From positions 3,800,001 through 3,864,000 of the forward strand of contig NZ_CP020330.1 of the NCBI RefSeq assembly GCF_002043005.1: 64,000 nt of DNA, written 5' to 3'. Source of the DNA: Martelella mediterranea DSM 17316. Lineage in GTDB: Bacteria; Pseudomonadota; Alphaproteobacteria; Rhizobiales; Rhizobiaceae. Under the pieces are notes generated by a model. The model was not told the origin of the DNA. It made no database searches and saw nothing but the letters and a program-made list of their open reading frames with translations. Shown piece after piece: positions 1 through 8,848 of this stretch. Numbering within the stretch: position 1 is the first letter of the stretch; each line of letters begins with the position of its first letter. The position numbers and the translations under genes are program-made.

Positions 1-1390
1 CTATAAACGCAACACCCGCTTTCTCATCGACGCCTTCGTGGCGCTTGCCGGCGGCGCGCCGATCGAGGGGCGGCATCGCGCTTTCTATCCGCAGATCAGC
101 ATCGAGACCGGCAGCTACGGCCTGACCGATTCGCGCCTCTCCTTCGGCCATGTGGCGACACCCGGGCAATATGCAACCGCGATCAGTCATCCGGACCTGT
201 TCGAAGACTATCTCATCGCCCAGCTTTCTCTGCTGATCAAGAATCACGGGGTTCCGGTGACCGTTGGCGAATCGGAAACGCCGATCCCGCTCCATTTCGC
301 CTTCGGCGAGAATACCCATGTCGAGGCCGACCTCGCGGCGCTCGCCGATGTTCCGCTGCGCGACATTTTCGATACGCCGGACCTCAACACCACCGACGAC
401 CTGATCGCCAATGGCGACTACGAGCCTGAGCCCGGCAAGCCGCAGCCGCTGGCGCCGTTCACGGCGCAACGCGTCGATTATTCGCTGGCCCGGCTCAGCC
501 ATTACACGGCGACCAGCTCGGCGCATTTCCAGAATTTCGTGCTGTTCACCAATTATCAGTTCTATGTCGATGAGTTCTGCGCCTTTGCGCGCGAGACCAT
601 GGCCAAGGGCGGCGAGGGCTATACCGCCTTCGTCGAGCCCGGCAACGTCATCACCCGGCCGGGCGAGGTCGAACCGGAGGAAGGGCGCAGTGGGCGCATG
701 CCGCAAATGCCCGCCTATCACCTGAAGCGCGGCGACAATTGCGGGATATCGATGGTCAATATCGGCGTCGGCCCCTCCAACGCCAAGACGATCACCGACC
801 ATATCGCGGTGCTGCGCCCTCATGCCTGGCTGATGCTCGGCCATTGCGCGGGGCTGCGCAACAGCCAGAAACTGGGCGACTACGTGCTGGCCCATGCCTA
901 TGTCCGCGAGGACCACGTGCTCGATGATGACCTGCCGGTCTGGGTGCCGATCCCGGCGCTAGCGGAAGTGCAACTTGCGCTGGAAGAGGCGGTCGCCGAG
1001 GTGACGGGGCTTGAGGGTTATGAGCTGAAGCGGGTGATGCGCACCGGCACCGTGGCGACCATCGACAACCGCAACTGGGAACTTTCCCATCAGAGCGGGC
1101 CGGTCAAGCGGCTGTCGCAGTCGCGCGCGATCGCGCTCGACATGGAATCGGCGACGATCGCCGCCAACGGCTTCCGCTTCCGGGTGCCCTACGGAACGCT
1201 GCTCTGCGTCTCCGACCGGCCGCTGCACGGCGAACTGAAGCTTCCCGGCATGGCGACGGCGTTTTACACGACGCAGGTCCGCCAGCACCTCCATATCGGT
1301 ATCAAGGCGGTGCAGAAGCTCGCGGCGATGCCGCCGGAAAGACTGCATTCGCGCAAGCTCAGAAGCTTCTACGAGACGGCTTTCCAGTGA
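1..1390 (+). CDS. amn: AMP nucleosidase, 5' end outside the window
   Basis: Hydrolyses AMP to adenine and ribose 5-phosphate, a cytoplasmic purine salvage and adenylate-balancing step. The frame is open from base 2, so the true start lies upstream; the GTG at 38 is internal, because the residues before it continue the family pattern. About 460 residues are visible, nearly the full usual length. The C-terminal half is a nucleoside-phosphorylase-type fold, with a phosphate/ribose-binding stretch (NIGVGPSNAKTITDH), a GHCAGLRNSQ turn and the late ALDMESATIAANGFRF segment with the conserved Met-Glu pair. It ends one base before the convergent lipid kinase gene. Function is assigned with high confidence from these motifs and overall similarity. 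Confidence 0.93.
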   Translation, partial: YKRNTRFLIDAFVALAGGAPIEGRHRAFYPQISIETGSYGLTDSRLSFGHVATPGQYATAISHPDLFEDYLIAQLSLLIKNHGVPVTVGESETPIPLHFAFGENTHVEADLAALADVPLRDIFDTPDLNTTDDLIANGDYEPEPGKPQPLAPFTAQRVDYSLARLSHYTATSSAHFQNFVLFTNYQFYVDEFCAFARETMAKGGEGYTAFVEPGNVITRPGEVEPEEGRSGRMPQMPAYHLKRGDNCGISMVNIGVGPSNAKTITDHIAVLRPHAWLMLGHCAGLRNSQKLGDYVLAHAYVREDHVLDDDLPVWVPIPALAEVQLALEEAVAEVTGLEGYELKRVMRTGTVATIDNRNWELSHQSGPVKRLSQSRAIALDMESATIAANGFRFRVPYGTLLCVSDRPLHGELKLPGMATAFYTTQVRQHLHIGIKAVQKLAAMPPERLHSRKLRSFYETAFQ

Positions 1391-2296
1391 TCAGACGAGG
1401 TTGCTGCCGTCCGGCACGATGACATGCAGGGCGCGGGGATGCTGCTCGATCACGGCGTGAATGATCGGCTCGATCAGGTCGCCATCCAGCGATTGATCCA
1501 TGTCCGTGGCGCTGAAATCCAGGGTGATCCGGTCAACCTCGAACAGCGTGACGTTCTCGCTGTCCTCGAGATGCCCGGTCAGATAATCCATCGCGAAGCC
1601 CACCACATTGTCGAAATCGCTCGCCTTGACCAGATAGACGCCAAGCTTGCCGCCCTGCGGACGATCGGAGAACGGAACGGCGTTGTGGTGAATACGGTTG
1701 TTGGAAATGCCGAGCAGCGCAAAACTGCCCTCGCCATCGCCGCGGTCGGTTTGATACTTCACGCGGATGTCGGGCACCTGTCTCAGCGTATCGAACCAGG
1801 CGCGCGTGCTGGCTGAAATCTTGCCGAGACGCGAATCATAGTCGAGTTTTTCCCGGTTCTTGATCATGGTGGCATGCATGCCGACCGAAAATTGGTGGAT
1901 GAACGGGCGGTCGTTGATCGTCGGCATGTCAACGCGGGCGGGCTTGCCATTGGCAAGCTCCTGAAGCGCCTCCTCGATATCGAGCGAGATGCCGAGGCTG
2001 CGGGCAAACAGGTTCATGGTGCCGGCCGGCACCACGCCCAGCAGCTTGTCCTTGCCGTGCAGGAAACCTGCCGCGAGCGAGACCGTGCCATCGCCGCCGC
2101 CGACGATCATGCCATCGAAGCCGGAACCGTCAGCGGTCTTCTCGATCGCCGCCTTCACCTCCTTGCCCGCGACGATATCGCAGTGGAACTCATGACCGGC
2201 ATCGGTGAAGATATCGGTCGCCAGCCTGTGGAACGCGTCCATGTCGGTGGTTTTGAAGGTGCCGCCATCGCGGTTGAAAATGCCCTTGAGACGCAT
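1391..2296 (-). CDS. Diacylglycerol/sphingosine kinase-like lipid kinase (YegS/BmrU type)
   Basis: Predicted to phosphorylate a diacylglycerol-type lipid using ATP. The nucleotide-binding signature GGGDGT lies near residue 68, followed by VVPAGTMNLFARSLG, the usual substrate/nucleotide segment of the DAGK catalytic family; the C-terminal beta-sandwich ends with a DGD-containing stretch. I start at 2296 (MRLKGIFNRD) rather than the longer frame start at 2338, because AGGGAA sits four bases before this ATG and family members begin with a similar short strand. Length is about 301 aa, usual for the family. The substrate cannot be told from the sequence. It is convergent with amn and lies downstream of the ETF dehydrogenase gene. 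Confidence 0.85.
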   Translation of the reverse strand: MRLKGIFNRDGGTFKTTDMDAFHRLATDIFTDAGHEFHCDIVAGKEVKAAIEKTADGSGFDGMIVGGGDGTVSLAAGFLHGKDKLLGVVPAGTMNLFARSLGISLDIEEALQELANGKPARVDMPTINDRPFIHQFSVGMHATMIKNREKLDYDSRLGKISASTRAWFDTLRQVPDIRVKYQTDRGDGEGSFALLGISNNRIHHNAVPFSDRPQGGKLGVYLVKASDFDNVVGFAMDYLTGHLEDSENVTLFEVDRITLDFSATDMDQSLDGDLIEPIIHAVIEQHPRALHVIVPDGSNLV

Positions 2297-2385
2297 TCGG
2301 GTTCCCTGGAAAGGTTGATGCACAATAACGCCGGGCACGTCGCGATGGTTCCGGTCCGGCGCCTTATGGCGCCGGACGCCGCTAT

Positions 2386-4044
2386 TTACATGTTCGGATA
2401 GACCGGCCCCTCCCCGCCCTGCGGCGGCGTCCAGACGATGTTCTGGTTGGGATCCTTGATATCACAGGTCTTGCAGTGCACGCAGTTCTGGGCGTTGATA
2501 ACGAAGGTTTCCTCGCCATCCTTCTCCACCCATTCATAGACGCCTGCCGGACAGTAGCGGCTCGACGGGCCGGCATAGACCTCCAGTTCGGACCGCTTCT
2601 GGAGATCCATGTCCTTGACCTTGAGATGGACCGGCTGATCCTCCTCGTGATTGGTGTTGGACAGGAAAACCGATGACAGCCGGTCGAAAGTCAAAACGCC
2701 GTCGGGCTTGGGATAATCGATCGGCTTGTGTTTGGCCGCCGGCTCCAGCGCCTCGGCGTCGGTCTTGCCGTGCTTGATCGTGCCGAACAGCGAGACGCCG
2801 AAAATCGTGTTCATCCACATGTCAAAGCCGCCGAGCGCGATGCCGGCATAGGTGCCGAATTTCGACCAGAGCGGTTTGACGTTGCGGACCCGCTTCAAAT
2901 CCTTGCCGATGGCGCTCGCGCGCCAGTCCGCCTCGATCTCGGCGATCTCATCATTGCTGCGGCCGGCCGAAAGCGCCTCGGCAACGCGATCGGCCGCCAG
3001 GATGCCGGAGAGCACGGCATTGTGCGAGCCCTTGATGCGCGGCACGTTGACGAGGCCGGCCGAACAGCCGATCAGCGCGCCACCGGGGAAGGACAGCTTC
3101 GGCACCGACTGGTAACCGCCCTCGGTAATCGCCCGCGCGCCGTAAGAGAGTCGCTTGGCGCCATCGAAGGTCGGCGCGATCGCGGCATGGGTCTTGAACC
3201 GCTGGAACTCCTCGAAGGGATAGAGATAGGGGTTCTTGTAGTTGAGATGGACGACGAAGCCGACAGCGACCTGGTTATCCTCGAGGTGATAGAGGAAGGA
3301 GCCGCCCCCGGTCCTGCCATCGAGCGGCCAGCCGAAGGAGTGCTGCACAAGGCCCGGCTTGTGGTTTTCCGGCTTGACCTGCCAGAGTTCCTTGAGGCCG
3401 ATGCCGAATTTCTGCGGCTCGCGATCGGCATCGAGCTTGAACTTCGCGATCAGCTCCTTGGCGAGCGAGCCGCGCACGCCCTCCCCGATCAGCACATATT
3501 TGCCGTGCAGCTCCATGCCGCGGGTATAATTCGGGCCGGGCGTGCCGTCGCGCTCCACGCCCATGTCGCCGGTCGCGACGCCCTTGACCGCGCCGTTTTC
3601 ATCGTAAAGCACTTCGGCGGCAGCGAAGCCGGGATAGATCTCGACGCCGAGCGCCTCGGCCTTTTCGCCGAGCCAGCGACAGACATTGCCGAGCGATACG
3701 ACATAATTGCCATGATTGTTCATCAGCGGCGGCATCAGAAAGTTGGGCAGCGTGAGCGAACCGGCGGGACCGAGCAGCAGGAACTGGTCCTTGGTCACCG
3801 GCGTCTTGAACGGGTGGTCTTCCTCCTCCCGCCAGCCGGGCAGAAGCCGGTCGATGCCCGAGGGATCGACCACCGCTCCGGACAGGATGTGCGCGCCGAC
3901 TTCCGCGCCCTTTTCCAGCACGACGACGCTGAGGTCCTCGTTGATCTGCTTCAGGCGGATCGCGGCGGCAAGACCGGCGGGGCCCGCTCCCACGATCACC
4001 ACGTCGAATTCCATGCTTTCGCGTTCCGGTAGGTCTTCGTTCAT
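2386..4044 (-). CDS. Electron transfer flavoprotein-ubiquinone oxidoreductase
   Basis: Inner-membrane-associated enzyme that passes electrons from reduced ETF (fatty acid and amino acid oxidation) to ubiquinone. The N-terminus carries an FAD dinucleotide fold (VVIVGAGPAGLAAAIRLKQ). The central part has the ETF-QO-type VLIGEGVRGSLAKELI and GCSAGLVNVPRIKGSHNA segments. The C-terminus carries the 4Fe-4S cysteines: YCPAGVYEW, then NCVHCKTCDIKDP. Length from the chosen ATG is 552 aa, typical. The start at 4044 (MNEDLPERESMEFD) is preceded by AGAGGA at good spacing; the longer frame start at 4131 has no such support. The upstream region to 4274 is shared with the divergent SDR gene. Confidence 0.95.
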   Translation of the reverse strand: MNEDLPERESMEFDVVIVGAGPAGLAAAIRLKQINEDLSVVVLEKGAEVGAHILSGAVVDPSGIDRLLPGWREEEDHPFKTPVTKDQFLLLGPAGSLTLPNFLMPPLMNNHGNYVVSLGNVCRWLGEKAEALGVEIYPGFAAAEVLYDENGAVKGVATGDMGVERDGTPGPNYTRGMELHGKYVLIGEGVRGSLAKELIAKFKLDADREPQKFGIGLKELWQVKPENHKPGLVQHSFGWPLDGRTGGGSFLYHLEDNQVAVGFVVHLNYKNPYLYPFEEFQRFKTHAAIAPTFDGAKRLSYGARAITEGGYQSVPKLSFPGGALIGCSAGLVNVPRIKGSHNAVLSGILAADRVAEALSAGRSNDEIAEIEADWRASAIGKDLKRVRNVKPLWSKFGTYAGIALGGFDMWMNTIFGVSLFGTIKHGKTDAEALEPAAKHKPIDYPKPDGVLTFDRLSSVFLSNTNHEEDQPVHLKVKDMDLQKRSELEVYAGPSSRYCPAGVYEWVEKDGEETFVINAQNCVHCKTCDIKDPNQNIVWTPPQGGEGPVYPNM

Positions 4045-4274
4045 GCGTATCCTCTTTCCCGGCCGGCCTCGTCCGGCGCGCCGACAAGGTATCGTAATGA
4101 TTGCAGCATTTTCCAGCGGCAAATGCGGCAAATCTCAATAAAACCGATTTGATAGGCGCGTGTGATAACGTCCGATAGTGATTGAAACACGACGGCGCGA
4201 AAGGCTATGGTGCGTTCACCCCGCCGGCCTGATTGGCCGTTCGATCCCATTATGCTGTTCACAAGGAGTTCGCC

Positions 4275-5063
4275 ATGGATCTCGGTATTGCCGACAAGAA
4301 GGCCGTTGTACTCGCCTCCTCGCGGGGCCTTGGCGCCGGCATCGCGGAGGCGCTGGCCAAGGAGGGCGCCCATGTGCTGCTTTGCGGCCGGACGGAAGAC
4401 CGCCTTGCGCAGAACTGCAAGGTGATCAACGACACCACGCCGGGCAAGGCCGATTATGTGATCGCCGATCTCGCCGCCGAAAACGTGGTGGACACGCTTA
4501 TGGAAGCGATTGCGGAAAAACTCGGCGGGGCGGACATCCTCGTCAACAATTCCGGCGGGCCGACGCCGGGAACCGTGGCCGACATGACGCCGGAAAAACT
4601 CGACCGGTTCTTCAATTCCATGGTCGCGCCGATCATCGCGCTGACCAACCGGCTCATTCCGCAGATGAAGGAAAAGGGCTGGGGCAGGATCGTGACCGTG
4701 GCGTCCGGCGGCGTGCAGGAGCCGATCCCCAATCTCGCGCTTTCCAATACGCTGCGCTCCGCCCTTGTCGGCTGGAACAAGACGCTGGCAAGCGAAGTCG
4801 CCGCCTCGGGAATCACCGCCAATCTTCTGCTGCCGGGTCGGATCCACACCGACCGCATCGACGAACTGGACCATGCGAACGCAGAGCGCAGCGGCAAGAG
4901 CCTTGCCGAGGTGCGCGCGGGAACGCTCAAGGCGATACCGGCGGGCCGGCTGGGACGGGTGGAGGAGTTCGCGGCGGTCGCGGCCTTCCTGTGCTCGCAG
5001 CAGGCCAGCTACCTGACCGGCAGCCTCGTGCGCTGCGACGGCGGCGCGACGCGCGGCATCTGA
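4275..5063 (+). CDS. Short-chain dehydrogenase/reductase family protein, atypical active site
   Basis: A 262-aa Rossmann-fold SDR. The cofactor loop reads VVLASSRGLGAGIAEAL in place of the usual TGxxxGIG, followed by GRTEDRL and a DILVNNSGGPTPG stretch equivalent to NNAG. The conserved Ser is present (VTVASGG), but the position normally occupied by YxxxK reads SNTLR, so the classical Tyr and Lys are absent. The same replacement occurs in a recognisable subset of FabG-like SDRs, so this is probably a subfamily trait. An AAGGAG element seven bases upstream fixes the start. The next gene begins 11 bases downstream, suggesting co-transcription. The reaction is unknown. Confidence 0.85.
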   Translation: MDLGIADKKAVVLASSRGLGAGIAEALAKEGAHVLLCGRTEDRLAQNCKVINDTTPGKADYVIADLAAENVVDTLMEAIAEKLGGADILVNNSGGPTPGTVADMTPEKLDRFFNSMVAPIIALTNRLIPQMKEKGWGRIVTVASGGVQEPIPNLALSNTLRSALVGWNKTLASEVAASGITANLLLPGRIHTDRIDELDHANAERSGKSLAEVRAGTLKAIPAGRLGRVEEFAAVAAFLCSQQASYLTGSLVRCDGGATRGI

Positions 5064-5074
5064 CGGAAGCAATC

Positions 5075-5908
5075 ATGACCACCGCCAGCGCGCTCACAGC
5101 CCGGGAAGCCGCAGCCCTCCTCAGCTTCTACGCCGATGCCGGCGTCGATGCGATGCTGGAGGATGAGGCGACGGACCTGACCCGGCTCGCGGCAGAGAAG
5201 GCCGAGGCTGCGCGCGCCGAGCCCGAACAACGGGCCGCGGCGGCGAAGACGAAGGCGCGCGCACCGGATCCGCCGCGGAGTACGCCCGCTGTCCCAACCA
5301 CGATCCCCGATGACAAGGCGGTTTCCGATGCGGCTTTTGCCGCCGAAAGCGCCCGGTCGCTTGCGGAGCTTGCCGAAATCGTCCAGGGGTTCACGGGCTG
5401 CAATCTGAAGCAGAATGCCCGATCGACCATCCTTCTCGAAGAGATGCCGGAAAGCGGGATCCTGATGGTTTGCGGTTTCCCGACAGGCGAAGACGACAAA
5501 GCGGGCGCCGCGCTTTCCGGTCCGGCCGGCGGGTTGTTCGAGCGGATGCTGGCCGCGATCGGCCTGTCACGCGCCGATGTCGGCGTCACCACCGCGCTGC
5601 CGTGGCGCACGCCCGGCGACCGCGCGCCGACCGCCTCCGAGGCGCAGATCTGCCAGCCTTTCCTCGAACGCCAGATCGCGCTCGCGGAACCGAAACTGCT
5701 GGTAACGCTCGGCAATTTCGCCTGCCGCATGACGATCGACCCGAACAAGACCGTGTTCGATCTTCGCGGTAGCTGGCACAAAAAGGAGATCGGCGGCCAG
5801 AGCTTCGAGACGCTTGTGACGTTCTCGCCCTCCGAATTGCTGGCCGCGCCGAAGAACAAGAAAGAGGCGTGGCTGGACCTTCAGGCGCTAAGAGCCCGTC
5901 TCGGCTGA
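5075..5908 (+). CDS. Uracil-DNA glycosylase family 4/5-like protein, degenerate motifs
   Basis: A 277-aa protein with an Ala/Glu-rich N-terminal extension (residues 1 to about 100) and a C-terminal UDG-superfamily domain. The domain begins with FTGCNLKQNAR, like the Cys-Xaa-Leu start of alphaproteobacterial family-4 enzymes, and carries SGPAGGLFERMLAAIGL, PTASEAQICQPFLERQI and LVTLGNFACR blocks typical of the family. Two catalytic motifs are altered: the GEAPG-type motif reads CGFPTGEDD, and the late HPxxLL motif reads FSPSELLAAP without the His. Either the specificity is different or activity has been lost. The start at 5075 lies 11 bases after the SDR stop codon. Confidence 0.75.
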   Translation: MTTASALTAREAAALLSFYADAGVDAMLEDEATDLTRLAAEKAEAARAEPEQRAAAAKTKARAPDPPRSTPAVPTTIPDDKAVSDAAFAAESARSLAELAEIVQGFTGCNLKQNARSTILLEEMPESGILMVCGFPTGEDDKAGAALSGPAGGLFERMLAAIGLSRADVGVTTALPWRTPGDRAPTASEAQICQPFLERQIALAEPKLLVTLGNFACRMTIDPNKTVFDLRGSWHKKEIGGQSFETLVTFSPSELLAAPKNKKEAWLDLQALRARLG

Positions 5909-5986
5909 CCGCCTTTTTCTTCATCAGTTTATTTTCTGTTAATGCCGGCATGCGCCCACCGCATAGCAGCCCTCCGGCAGGTCCCA

Positions 5987-6015
5987 TTGCTGCGATTGCG
6001 CGAAACTGAGATAAC
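5987..6015 (+). promoter_or_regulatory. Putative sigma70-type promoter of a short transcript
   Basis: TTGCTG at 5987-5992 and GATAAC at 6010-6015 are separated by 17 bases. The promoter points at the small frame at 6054 and the intrinsic terminator at 6313-6342, defining a possible transcript of about 320 nt. This is only a match to the consensus. Confidence 0.4.
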
Positions 6016-6053
6016 ACATCATGTCTTGGGAGGATCCACAGGAACCAAGGCAG

Positions 6054-6245
6054 ATGAAACCTTCTGACGATATGGACGCCACTTTGATGCAGAACACACG
6101 CCTTTCGCTCGAGCTCGGACGTTCGACCAATGGTTACCATGGCCAGCGCGGCATCGACCGGGCGATTGCCAAGGGTTTTTCCAAGCTCGTCGGTCACCAT
6201 GATGCCCGCGCCCTGCGGCCCGCGCCGCGCGCGCTCGGGGCCTGA
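6054..6245 (+). CDS. Small hypothetical protein (63 aa) or part of a small RNA
   Basis: A 63-codon frame (MKPSDDMDATLMQNTRLSLE...) ending just before an intrinsic terminator. The composition is soluble, with charged and polar residues, no signal peptide and no membrane segment. AAGG lies very close to this ATG. A longer in-frame version from the ATG at 6021 lacks any ribosome binding site. A promoter candidate upstream and the terminator downstream argue that the segment is transcribed, but do not show that it is translated. I recognise no family. It could equally be a structured small RNA carrying an incidental frame. Confidence 0.4.
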   Translation: MKPSDDMDATLMQNTRLSLELGRSTNGYHGQRGIDRAIAKGFSKLVGHHDARALRPAPRALGA

Positions 6246-6312
6246 GAAGCGCCCTTCTCCACGGAGAAGCAAGATTTTCCAGAAATATTGCAGTTAAGAT
6301 ATTTCATGACGT

Positions 6313-6342
6313 AAGAGCCGGCCGCAGCGCCGGCTCTTTTTT
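6313..6342 (+). terminator. Intrinsic terminator
   Basis: Perfect 10-bp stem AAGAGCCGGC / GCCGGCTCTT (6313-6322 with 6329-6338), a six-base loop, then a run of T to 6342 on the plus strand. It ends the short unit that starts near 6020 and faces the 3' end of the minus-strand gene at 6361. Confidence 0.85.
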
Positions 6343-6360
6343 ATGCGAGCCCAGAGCGTT

Positions 6361-7650
6361 TCACGCGTCGCAGGTGACTTCCACGGTGGTGCCGCTGGAT
6401 ATGGCGGAGCTGATGGAAAAGCCGAGACCGAGTGCGGCGGCCCTCTTCTGGGCCTCAACCAGACCGGTATGCGAGATGCCGAGCGCGAGTTCCGGCTGCC
6501 TGAAGACGGCATCCAGTTCCTGCTCGCTGAGCCCGCGTCCGATATCGACGAACCTGGCAATGAATCCCTCATGGCCCTGCGGCGACAGGGTGATTCTGGC
6601 CTCGCAATAGGGCGGCGACACGGCAATGGCGCGCTCAACCAGATACGCGAACATAGCGGTGAGCGTATCCTCGTCGATACGGACATGTCTTTCGCCATCG
6701 CCGATCTCCGTAACCAGCAGCAGGCTTTCCGAAATCGCTTCGCCGCGATGGCGGTCAACAGCCGCCGAAAGACATTTGGCGGGAGAGATCAGCGGCAGCT
6801 CATGGCTGCGCTCCCTCTCGTCTTTGACCGATTCGAATTCCGCGTAGATGTCCCGCCGACCGGGAGCCCAGCTTACCCGATTCGCCACATCGCCCGGACC
6901 ATCACTATGATTTTTCCTGACAGCGCTATCAGCGTTATCTGCCACGCGATCGTCGGTGCCTTCAGCTTCACCATTGCGAACCGGCTTTGCCGGCTCGCCT
7001 GCAGGTAGGATTTGCCCAGACACGGATCGGCCGTCTTCCGCCCACCCCTGCTGCAGGCTTTGGGTTCCCTGCGCCGCCGCGACGCGTCGGGCGTGGTTGT
7101 TCCATGGCATATGGTTGGCAAGCGGCGCGGCCTTTTGCGATTGCGGAGACGGCTCGGGACGAGCGCTCTCGCGCGCGGTCTGTTCCCGTCCAAAGTCCGG
7201 ATCATCCGCCCTCGGCATCGAGGGCTGGCGCGCGGGGGCGGTCGCGGCAATGGGCGTTGCGACCACGCAAACGCCGTCACGATGGCGCATCCGGGCAAGA
7301 GAAAGATTGACGACGCGCGCCGGCGCGGCGGCCAGATCGGCGCGCACCTCTTCCAGACGGTTGCCAGGTTCGTCGCCCAGGACGCGCGCAAGCGCAAGAT
7401 CGATCCGCGCGGCTCCATGAATATCGAACAGAGAGGCAAGCCGCGTCCCGCTCAGGTCGCGCGCCTTGTCGTCCGGTTGGAAAAACGTGATGGCGGCTTC
7501 ATTCGCAAGTTCGATCACGCCGGCGGCATTCACCAGCAGCACGCTTTCAGGCGCCTGGTTGAGCGTCTGCACCACTTGTGCGTTGTCCGCTTTGCGCGGG
7601 ACCTCGGAATTCATTAAGCGCACCCGATTATCTTCCCAATGCCGGTTCAT
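6361..7650 (-). CDS. PAS domain protein with a degenerate histidine-kinase-like ATPase domain
   Basis: About 429 aa. Residues ~25-130 look like a PAS sensor (APESVLLVNAAGVIELANEAAITFF...). A long low-complexity Ala/Pro/Arg/Gln-rich linker follows. The last ~130 residues resemble a GHKL/HATPase domain, with DIGRG as G1 box and a C-terminal GTTVEVTC strand. The N-box region reads YLVERAIAVSP, with Glu where the conserved Asn is expected, and I find no H-box with a phospho-accepting His. A true autokinase is therefore unlikely; a pseudokinase or partner-binding scaffold fits better. The start at 7650 (MNRHWED) has GGAGG nine bases upstream. No response regulator is adjacent. Confidence 0.6.
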   Translation of the reverse strand: MNRHWEDNRVRLMNSEVPRKADNAQVVQTLNQAPESVLLVNAAGVIELANEAAITFFQPDDKARDLSGTRLASLFDIHGAARIDLALARVLGDEPGNRLEEVRADLAAAPARVVNLSLARMRHRDGVCVVATPIAATAPARQPSMPRADDPDFGREQTARESARPEPSPQSQKAAPLANHMPWNNHARRVAAAQGTQSLQQGWAEDGRSVSGQILPAGEPAKPVRNGEAEGTDDRVADNADSAVRKNHSDGPGDVANRVSWAPGRRDIYAEFESVKDERERSHELPLISPAKCLSAAVDRHRGEAISESLLLVTEIGDGERHVRIDEDTLTAMFAYLVERAIAVSPPYCEARITLSPQGHEGFIARFVDIGRGLSEQELDAVFRQPELALGISHTGLVEAQKRAAALGLGFSISSAISSGTTVEVTCDA

Positions 7651-7798
7651 ATTGGCCAGCCTCCAGGGGTTTTCAACCTCGCAGCGGCTTGCCGCAGACA
7701 AAAGCCGAGGATTCAGGCTATTATATTACGGTCGCTCGGTAAATTGTGTCTTAAACAACGATTTTCGAAAAAGCGCGGTTTTCCGGGCCATGCCCCTC

Positions 7799-8632
7799 TC
7801 AGGCAAAATGCGCGAAGGCTTCGTCGATGTGATGGGATTTCACGGCCTGCCAGCGGCAATATTCTTCGATGAACAGCCTGTCGATCCACATCTCGCTCTC
7901 GAACGGCCGGCGGCTCCAGCCGAGAACACCGATCTCGATGGCCTTGTTCAATATGCGCTGCAGATGGGTGCGGGATATGAAAATCCGCTCGGAAAGACGC
8001 CGTGCATTGATCGGCGGTATCAGGTAGCGCTCGCCCTGCGGCGTGCCCGCCCCGATCTGCGAAACAATGTGATCCATCACCATCCCGCCCGATATCGTGT
8101 TCTGCAGGAGTGCGACGCGCGGCGGTGGTTCGCGCCAGGCGGGGTCGTTCAGACAGTTCCAGGCAAGTCGCGGCTGGAGTGAGAAGACAATATCCGGTCT
8201 TTGCATCAACACCGACGCGCGGTTGCGGCCATCGATGCCATCGAGCATTGCCAGATTGAGCCCTACCCATTCCATCAGCGCCGATTTCACGACCTCGGTG
8301 GGCTTCCAGTACCGCGGCCGGATGCGACGGCTGTCGGGATCGACTTCAATGAAGCCGTATTGGACGGATTCATTGATGAAGGCGCGGATCGTATTCGGGC
8401 TGGCAACCTTGTACGGCGTCAGCACCTCGATCAGACGGTTGACCGTGAGGCCGCCTTCATCGCCCCAGTAGAGCGCCAGCGCCGTCTGGGAAATCAACCA
8501 CCGACGCTGGGAGGCGAGATTGGCGCCGAGACGCTGGTTGGTGTGATAAACTTCCGCCAGGGCTTCGCCATAATATGCAAGTGACGGCAGGAAACTTGGA
8601 TGCGAACAAATCACGTCAACGGAAAGTGGCAT
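7799..8632 (-). CDS. Uncharacterised winged-helix-like protein, probable transcriptional regulator
   Basis: A 277-aa soluble protein that I do not recognise as a named family. Residues ~60-105 (LTVNRLIEVLTPYKVASPNTIRA and the following beta-rich segment) fit a MarR-type winged helix. A second helix-turn-helix-like stretch occurs near residue 215 (NARRLSERIFISRTHLQRILNKA). There are no signal peptide or membrane segments. It lies about 150 bases upstream of the PAS/ATPase-like gene on the same strand, so a shared transcript is possible. The regulatory role is inferred only from the predicted fold pattern. Confidence 0.5.
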   Translation of the reverse strand: MPLSVDVICSHPSFLPSLAYYGEALAEVYHTNQRLGANLASQRRWLISQTALALYWGDEGGLTVNRLIEVLTPYKVASPNTIRAFINESVQYGFIEVDPDSRRIRPRYWKPTEVVKSALMEWVGLNLAMLDGIDGRNRASVLMQRPDIVFSLQPRLAWNCLNDPAWREPPPRVALLQNTISGGMVMDHIVSQIGAGTPQGERYLIPPINARRLSERIFISRTHLQRILNKAIEIGVLGWSRRPFESEMWIDRLFIEEYCRWQAVKSHHIDEAFAHFA

Positions 8633-8848
8633 GTCGTAGCTGAACCCGGGCGCATTATCTCGACCGGAGAATATGTTCCGATCGATTCCTTTTTTTAAAA
8701 CTTAAGGACATTGCAGCCAAAAAGACAGTCACCTTTTCCGGCATGGCGGTTGCGGCATGGCCGGGAAAATCCTATAGGCCGGGCGTTGTCACGGGCCAGT
8801 CTCCAAGGGAGAGCCATCGAAACCCGCAACGGTCGGAGCTGATCGATC

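Noticed and set aside
4178..5074. Upstream extension of the UDG-like frame through the SDR gene
   Set aside because: The extension is out of frame with the SDR gene that clearly occupies this DNA; the UDG-like protein starts at 5075.
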